The notes beneath the pieces were generated by a model. It saw nothing but the letters and a program-made list of their open reading frames with translations, searched no databases and was not told the DNA's origin. A stretch of DNA of 26,045 bases from a virus: positions 1 to 26,045 of IMG/VR virus record IMGVR_UViG_3300031774_000130. One strand, 5' to 3'. Both the position numbers and the translations under genes were made by a program. Positions 23,727 to 26,045 of this stretch are shown piece by piece. The first letter of the stretch is position 1, and every line of letters begins with the position of its first letter.

Positions 23727-23738
23727 CCTTTAAAACTT

Positions 23739-24266
23739 ATGTCTACTAGATCAAGGATTGGAATCCTAAACGCTGATGGTTCCATTGATTCTGTCTACCA
23801 TCATTTTGATGGTTATCCAGAATGGCTAGGAGTCAAATTAAATAGGAATTATACGACTTCAGCAAAAGTTAGAAAATTGATTGAAGGTGGTGACATTTCT
23901 TGTATTGAATCAGATTCAGACTGGAAAAGAAACAAACTTGAAAAACCAATTGTTCTTACTTATGCGATGAGAGGTGATGAATTAAGAACTGCTCACCATG
24001 AAGATCTAAAAGACTTTTTAATGTATGACACTTGCCAGATAGAATATTCTTATTTGTGGAATGGCTCTTTATCTATTCTTAATTGGAGTTGTTGGAAAGC
24101 TAATTATAACTACGAATGGATGATCCCAGAACCTCCTGAAGTAGTTCAAATACCTGCTCTAACAAATGAAGAAAAGGAAGGAGATCAAATAGCTCTTTTT
24201 GCAGAGAAGAAAGCAATGAAAGCCTTAGGAGTAGGAGAAAAATCCCTTAAAGCCATTTATGGTTAG
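23739..24266 (+). CDS. First early gene, conserved phage protein of unknown function
   Basis: The 175-residue product starts MSTRSRIGILNADGSIDSVY, then HHFDGYPEWLGVKLNRNYTT and KVRKLIEGGDISCI. This pattern (MSTRS, a (H/Y)-x-H-x-DGYP motif, a KV..LI..GD.S motif) belongs, as far as I recall, to an uncharacterised family found in many phages and mobile elements. The middle is rich in Trp, Tyr and acidic residues (about 100-140) and the C-terminus is a charged helix. The start is supported by the family pattern at residue 1. As the first gene after the host-type promoter it would be made immediately after DNA entry, when T7-like phages act against host functions, but no role is shown. Confidence 0.82.
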   Translation: MSTRSRIGILNADGSIDSVYHHFDGYPEWLGVKLNRNYTTSAKVRKLIEGGDISCIESDSDWKRNKLEKPIVLTYAMRGDELRTAHHEDLKDFLMYDTCQIEYSYLWNGSLSILNWSCWKANYNYEWMIPEPPEVVQIPALTNEEKEGDQIALFAEKKAMKALGVGEKSLKAIYG

Positions 24267-24276
24267 ATGATCCTAT

Positions 24277-24321
24277 GCAGGGCTTACGAGCCTTGCACAG
24301 GCTCTTCTTATGAAGAAGCCT
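24277..24321 (+). promoter_or_regulatory. Early intercistronic tandem hairpins, copy A
   Basis: Hairpin A1 is GCAGGGCT-TACG-AGCCTTGC (24277-24296) and A2 is AGGCTCTTC-TTAT-GAAGAAGCCT (24299-24321, one bulged base). The unit recurs at 24780 with base changes that keep pairing, which supports a selected RNA structure. It may be an RNase III site, as between T7 early genes, or an attenuator. Confidence 0.7.
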
Positions 24322-24330
24322 ATTAAGTGT

Positions 24331-24337
24331 CCCAGAA
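24331..24337 (+). promoter_or_regulatory. Leader box CCCAGAA (copy 2)
   Basis: CCCAGAA starts 19 bases before the ATG at 24350, within CCCAGAAACTTTAAAAC. This agrees with copy 1 in 16 of 17 positions, which is far above the similarity of the surrounding sequence. Confidence 0.5.
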
Positions 24338-24349
24338 ACTTTAAAACCA

Positions 24350-24622
24350 ATGCCAACAGTTAAAGAGAGTCTCAAGATTCTAGAGACAATAAGAAAACAA
24401 AAAAATGCTTTTATTGGTGCTTTAGTTTTATCAGCTACGGCATCAAACAAAAAGAAATCAGATGATTGTATTCCTTTAATTCAATCATTTGGATCAGGTC
24501 TTACAGAATTTGAGATTGAAGAATGTATGCAGATGGTAGAAAAAATATTAGGTAATGATTCATTGCTTAATAAGTTTTTTAATTCGTCTGTAGCCATGCA
24601 AGATATGGAATGGGTGGTTTAA
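24350..24622 (+). CDS. Early protein of unknown function (90 residues)
   Basis: The product begins MPTVKESLKILETIRKQKNA and is predicted to be mainly helical. It has a hydrophobic stretch of small residues (FIGALVLSATAS, residues 20-31), a Lys-rich SNKKKSDDC, and an acidic C-terminal half (LTEFEIEECMQMVEKIL). No known domain is recognised. It is preceded by the hairpin pair and the CCCAGAA box in place of a Shine-Dalgarno, and the next gene starts three bases after its stop. Its place in the early region suggests a host-directed or regulatory role, which is inference only. Confidence 0.72.
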   Translation: MPTVKESLKILETIRKQKNAFIGALVLSATASNKKKSDDCIPLIQSFGSGLTEFEIEECMQMVEKILGNDSLLNKFFNSSVAMQDMEWVV

Positions 24623-24625
24623 CTA

Positions 24626-24769
24626 ATGACTGAAAAAGAATTATTCCAGGGTTATGGGCTTAAACATAAAAGCCCATACGAAATAGAAGAAGAAAAGTTA
24701 AAACAGTATCGACAAGCAAAGCTTTTTGATGACTGGTTATTCAATGACTCTGATTCTTTACCTGAATAA
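24626..24769 (+). CDS. Small acidic early protein (47 residues)
   Basis: The frame encodes MTEKELFQGYGLKHKSPYE, a charged helix, and an acidic end DDWLFNDSDSLPE. The ATG is three bases after the previous stop, so translation is probably coupled. The mix of a Glu/Lys-rich helix and acidic tail is typical of small phage proteins that bind host factors, but no family is recognised. Confidence 0.62.
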   Translation: MTEKELFQGYGLKHKSPYEIEEEKLKQYRQAKLFDDWLFNDSDSLPE

Positions 24770-24779
24770 ATGAACCTAT

Positions 24780-24849
24780 GGAGGGCTCTATATGGGCCTT
24801 CCACAGGTTCCTTTTTATAAGGAGCCTACAAGTAGTGCTTTAGCGCTAC
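24780..24849 (+). promoter_or_regulatory. Early intercistronic tandem hairpins, copy B plus a third hairpin
   Basis: B1 is GGAGGGCTC-TATAT-GGGCCTTCC (24780-24802), B2 is AGGTTCCTT-TTTAT-AAGGAGCCT (24805-24827) and B3 is GTAGTGC-TTTA-GCGCTAC (24832-24849). B1 and B2 align with A1 and A2 of the earlier copy, including CACAG between them. GCA/TGC in A1 has become GGA/TCC in B1, and CTTC/GAAG in A2 has become CCTT/AAGG in B2, so changes are compensatory. Confidence 0.72.
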
Positions 24850-24855
24850 ACAAGC

Positions 24856-24862
24856 CCCAGAA
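24856..24862 (+). promoter_or_regulatory. Leader box CCCAGAA (copy 3)
   Basis: CCCAGAA starts 18 bases before the ATG at 24874, directly after the third hairpin. Only the seven-base box, not the TTTAAAAC part, is shared with copies 1 and 2. Confidence 0.45.
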
Positions 24863-24873
24863 ATGTATTTGTT

Positions 24874-25035
24874 ATGTCTAACAACATCACAGAGTCATCT
24901 TTAAAAGATGATATCTCTACTGCTGCTCTTGAATATGTTGAATATCAGGAGGGAGTGGTTCAAACACTAAGGGAAAGACAACTTGTCTTAATATCCCTAG
25001 CTGGATTTTTATTTATTATCCATTTGCTTTTTTAA
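24874..25035 (+). CDS. Small tail-anchored membrane protein (53 residues)
   Basis: The frame encodes a polar, acidic N-terminal helix (MSNNITESSLKDDISTAALE, then YVEYQEGVVQTLRERQ) and ends in a hydrophobic segment LVLISLAGFLFIIHLLF (residues 37-53) directly at the C-terminus. This is the layout of a tail-anchored inner-membrane protein with its bulk in the cytoplasm. It stands two bases before the zinc-ribbon gene, so the two are probably coupled. No family is recognised; an early membrane protein could block other phages or alter host physiology, but this is inference. Confidence 0.65.
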   Translation: MSNNITESSLKDDISTAALEYVEYQEGVVQTLRERQLVLISLAGFLFIIHLLF

Positions 25036-25037
25036 AT

Positions 25038-25391
25038 ATGCTTAAGTGCCCTTCTTGTGGCTCTGTAAGTTTTGTATCCACTGGAGCAGGTCAGGAAAAA
25101 ATTCCTGATGCTCCTTCAGTGGAAACAAGAAATACAAACCAGACACCTTATATCCGTAGGAGGAGGAGGTGTTCTAAATGCAAGCACTTGTTTTCTACTA
25201 GGGAATATGAGGTAGAAGAACTTCAAGCAATCATGCTTGGAGTAAAGAAAGAATCAGGAAATCTAGAAGGAAGTGAAAAACACTTAACTTCTATTGCTGC
25301 TGAGGTATCAGATTTACTAGAGGAGCTCCTTTCATGGGCTGGTCAAGTAAATAAACATAAGAAACAACTCAAAAAGAGGAAAGACTTATGA
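25038..25391 (+). CDS. NrdR-like zinc-ribbon protein without ATP-cone
   Basis: The 117-residue product has Cys4-x2-Cys7 (LKCPSCGS) and Cys45-x2-Cys48 in YIRRRRRCSKCKHLFSTREYE, nearly the zinc-ribbon signature of the bacterial repressor NrdR (IRRRR.C..C..RF.T.E), which binds boxes upstream of ribonucleotide reductase genes. The loop between Cys pairs is longer (37 residues between Cys7 and Cys45, against about 24 in NrdR). The C-terminal half is a charged helix (VSDLLEELLSWAGQVNKHKKQLKKRKDL) and lacks the ATP-cone that senses dATP in NrdR. It may therefore bind DNA constitutively or act as a new regulator. The ATG lies two bases after the previous stop, and the stop overlaps the next ATG (ATGA). 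Confidence 0.78.
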   Translation: MLKCPSCGSVSFVSTGAGQEKIPDAPSVETRNTNQTPYIRRRRRCSKCKHLFSTREYEVEELQAIMLGVKKESGNLEGSEKHLTSIAAEVSDLLEELLSWAGQVNKHKKQLKKRKDL

Positions 25392-25591
25392 CTTATTTAG
25401 ATCCAAATGATTGTCCGTGGACACCTGAATATCAGATGTCACAACCAGGCTATAAAGCTGAATTAGCACAAGACATGATCAAGAACCTAAGTAATTTTGG
25501 GTTAGCACAAGATGAGCCTTGGGATCATGAGCTGATAGAGGCGTTAGCTGAAACCATTACCAACTACTACACAACAAAGGAGGAAAACTAA
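25388..25591 (+). CDS. Small acidic early protein (67 residues)
   Basis: The product begins MTYLDPNDCPWTPEYQ and is rich in Asp, Glu, Trp and Tyr, with a helical middle (KAELAQDMIKNLSNFGLA) and a second helix (HELIEALAETITNYY). It is acidic overall. No known domain is recognised. It overlaps the zinc-ribbon gene by four bases and the next gene by one base, placing it firmly in the operon. Confidence 0.7.
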   Translation: MTYLDPNDCPWTPEYQMSQPGYKAELAQDMIKNLSNFGLAQDEPWDHELIEALAETITNYYTTKEEN

Positions 25592-25827
25592 TGGACTTGC
25601 AAACATCATCCTTTGATTTAAACATTCTCAAAGGAGCACTATTAACTAATCCTCATGGTGCTGAATTTCGTATTACTGGATTTCATTTTTATGCTAATGA
25701 TCCAACTAATGTTTATGTAAGTATTCGTGAGTACAACGAAGATGGAGAACTTTTAGAAGGTGTTACAGGTTTATCTTGGGCATCTCTAAGTGAGTGGAAT
25801 CTTCAAGTACAAGGAGGTAGCAACTAA
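25591..25827 (+). CDS. Small beta-type early protein (78 residues)
   Basis: The product begins MDLQTSSFDLNILKGALLTN and continues with alternating strands (EFRITGFHFYA, VYVSIREYNEDGELLEGVTGLSWASL). This resembles a small beta barrel or SH3-like fold, but the family is not recognised. A perfect AAAGGAGG (25576-25583) lies seven bases before the ATG, unlike the leaders of the earlier genes. The start overlaps the previous stop by one base. Confidence 0.72.
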   Translation: MDLQTSSFDLNILKGALLTNPHGAEFRITGFHFYANDPTNVYVSIREYNEDGELLEGVTGLSWASLSEWNLQVQGGSN

Positions 25828-26018
25828 TGCCAATTAACAAAGAAGAATTTAACGGCATCTCTAACAAAGTTAAGGAATGCTTAGGCGTTCTTAGCGAGCT
25901 GCCAGACAGTGAGAAAAAGCAGTTGGCGATTCTTATGATTGCTCAAACTGTGTCTCCTAAGTTTGCTGCTGAGACAGCTAACTTTATGCTTGACTTAAAT
26001 GAGTGGGAGAATATTTGA
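25827..26018 (+). CDS. Small helical early protein (63 residues)
   Basis: The product begins MPINKEEFNGISNKVKECLG and is helical throughout (LPDSEKKQLAILMIAQTVSP, then FAAETANFMLDLNEWENI). It has one Cys and a slightly acidic charge. AAGGAGGT (25811-25818) lies eight bases before the ATG. The gene shares one base with the previous stop and one with the next ATG (TGATG). No family is recognised. Confidence 0.7.
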   Translation: MPINKEEFNGISNKVKECLGVLSELPDSEKKQLAILMIAQTVSPKFAAETANFMLDLNEWENI

Positions 26019-26045
26019 TGTCCTATCATTCTTTTTCTAGTGCTT
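26018..26045 (+). CDS. Start of a further gene, cut by the window edge
   Basis: An ATG at 26018 overlaps the previous stop (TGATG) and the frame stays open to the edge, giving MSYHSFSSA. The tight overlap is the pattern of the preceding genes, so this is probably the next operon gene. Nothing can be said about its product. Confidence 0.5.

Larger units (their letters stand above)
22784..23738 (+). other. Large non-coding region, probable genome-end / early control region
   Basis: About 955 bp between the terminase stop and the first early gene hold no credible reading frame on either strand. Instead they contain the terminator, direct repeats, a triple mini-hairpin block, a purine tract, five helically spaced short repeats, three inverted repeats and a promoter, listed separately. 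In T7-like phages the terminase gene stands near the right end and early genes start at the left end after the terminal repeat. Reading both in one continuous sequence means the contig was probably assembled across joined ends. The length and borders of any terminal repeat cannot be seen here, because a collapsed repeat appears only once. Confidence 0.7.

Overview
The window is a stretch of an AT-rich, tailed double-stranded DNA phage genome of the T7 type (short-tailed, podovirus architecture). The gene order from 1 to 15882 follows T7 genes 11 to 17: end of tail tubular protein A, tail tubular protein B, a gp13-like protein, internal virion proteins gp14, gp15 and gp16, then a tail fibre with a T7 gp17-type N-terminus. 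T7 gp18-like and gp19-like terminase subunits follow at 20852-22783. The likely host is a marine picocyanobacterium (Prochlorococcus or Synechococcus). This rests on a block of small membrane and secreted proteins at 16009-20518 that resemble, from memory, a set of uncharacterised proteins common in marine cyanophages. A host such as SAR11 is not excluded, because no host-derived metabolic gene lies in the window.

Layout. (1) 1-15882: head-to-tail, ejection and adsorption genes, all on the + strand, packed with overlaps or gaps of a few bases. Several carry extra modules compared with T7: two related beta-rich inserts in the tail nozzle protein, a lysozyme-like domain moved to the C-terminus of gp15, an ADP-ribosyltransferase-like domain inside a 1835-residue gp16, a cupredoxin-like domain in the tail fibre, and a separate glycine-rich fibre-tip-like protein. 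(2) 16009-20518: an envelope-directed module. Three + strand genes converge on a - strand run of five genes, two with clear N-terminal signal peptides, one with a signal-like segment but no normal start, and two with membrane segments. A + strand small membrane protein and a further - strand small gene lie at its far end. A holin role is possible for the membrane proteins, but no endolysin was recognised here. (3) 20645-22783: a small gene and the two terminase subunits, bounded by hairpin terminators. (4) 22784-23738: about 950 bp with no credible gene, but dense in hairpins, a purine tract, helically spaced short repeats and a near-consensus sigma-70 promoter. By analogy with T7 this is the place where the genome ends would lie, read here as a continuous junction from the late right end to the early left end. 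(5) 23739-26045: small early-type genes on the + strand, running off the window end. They include an NrdR-like zinc-ribbon protein and are separated by repeated covarying hairpins.

Working together: gp11 and gp12 form the tail, gp14, gp15 and gp16 would be ejected to build the channel through the cell envelope, the gp17-like fibre and glycine-rich protein would handle adsorption, the convergent module probably acts at the host envelope, and gp18/gp19 package DNA. The post-promoter genes would be transcribed first by host RNA polymerase after entry. The best candidates for undescribed biology are the ejected ART-like domain, the copper-site-like tail fibre domain, the convergent secreted-protein module, and the structured RNA elements between early genes.
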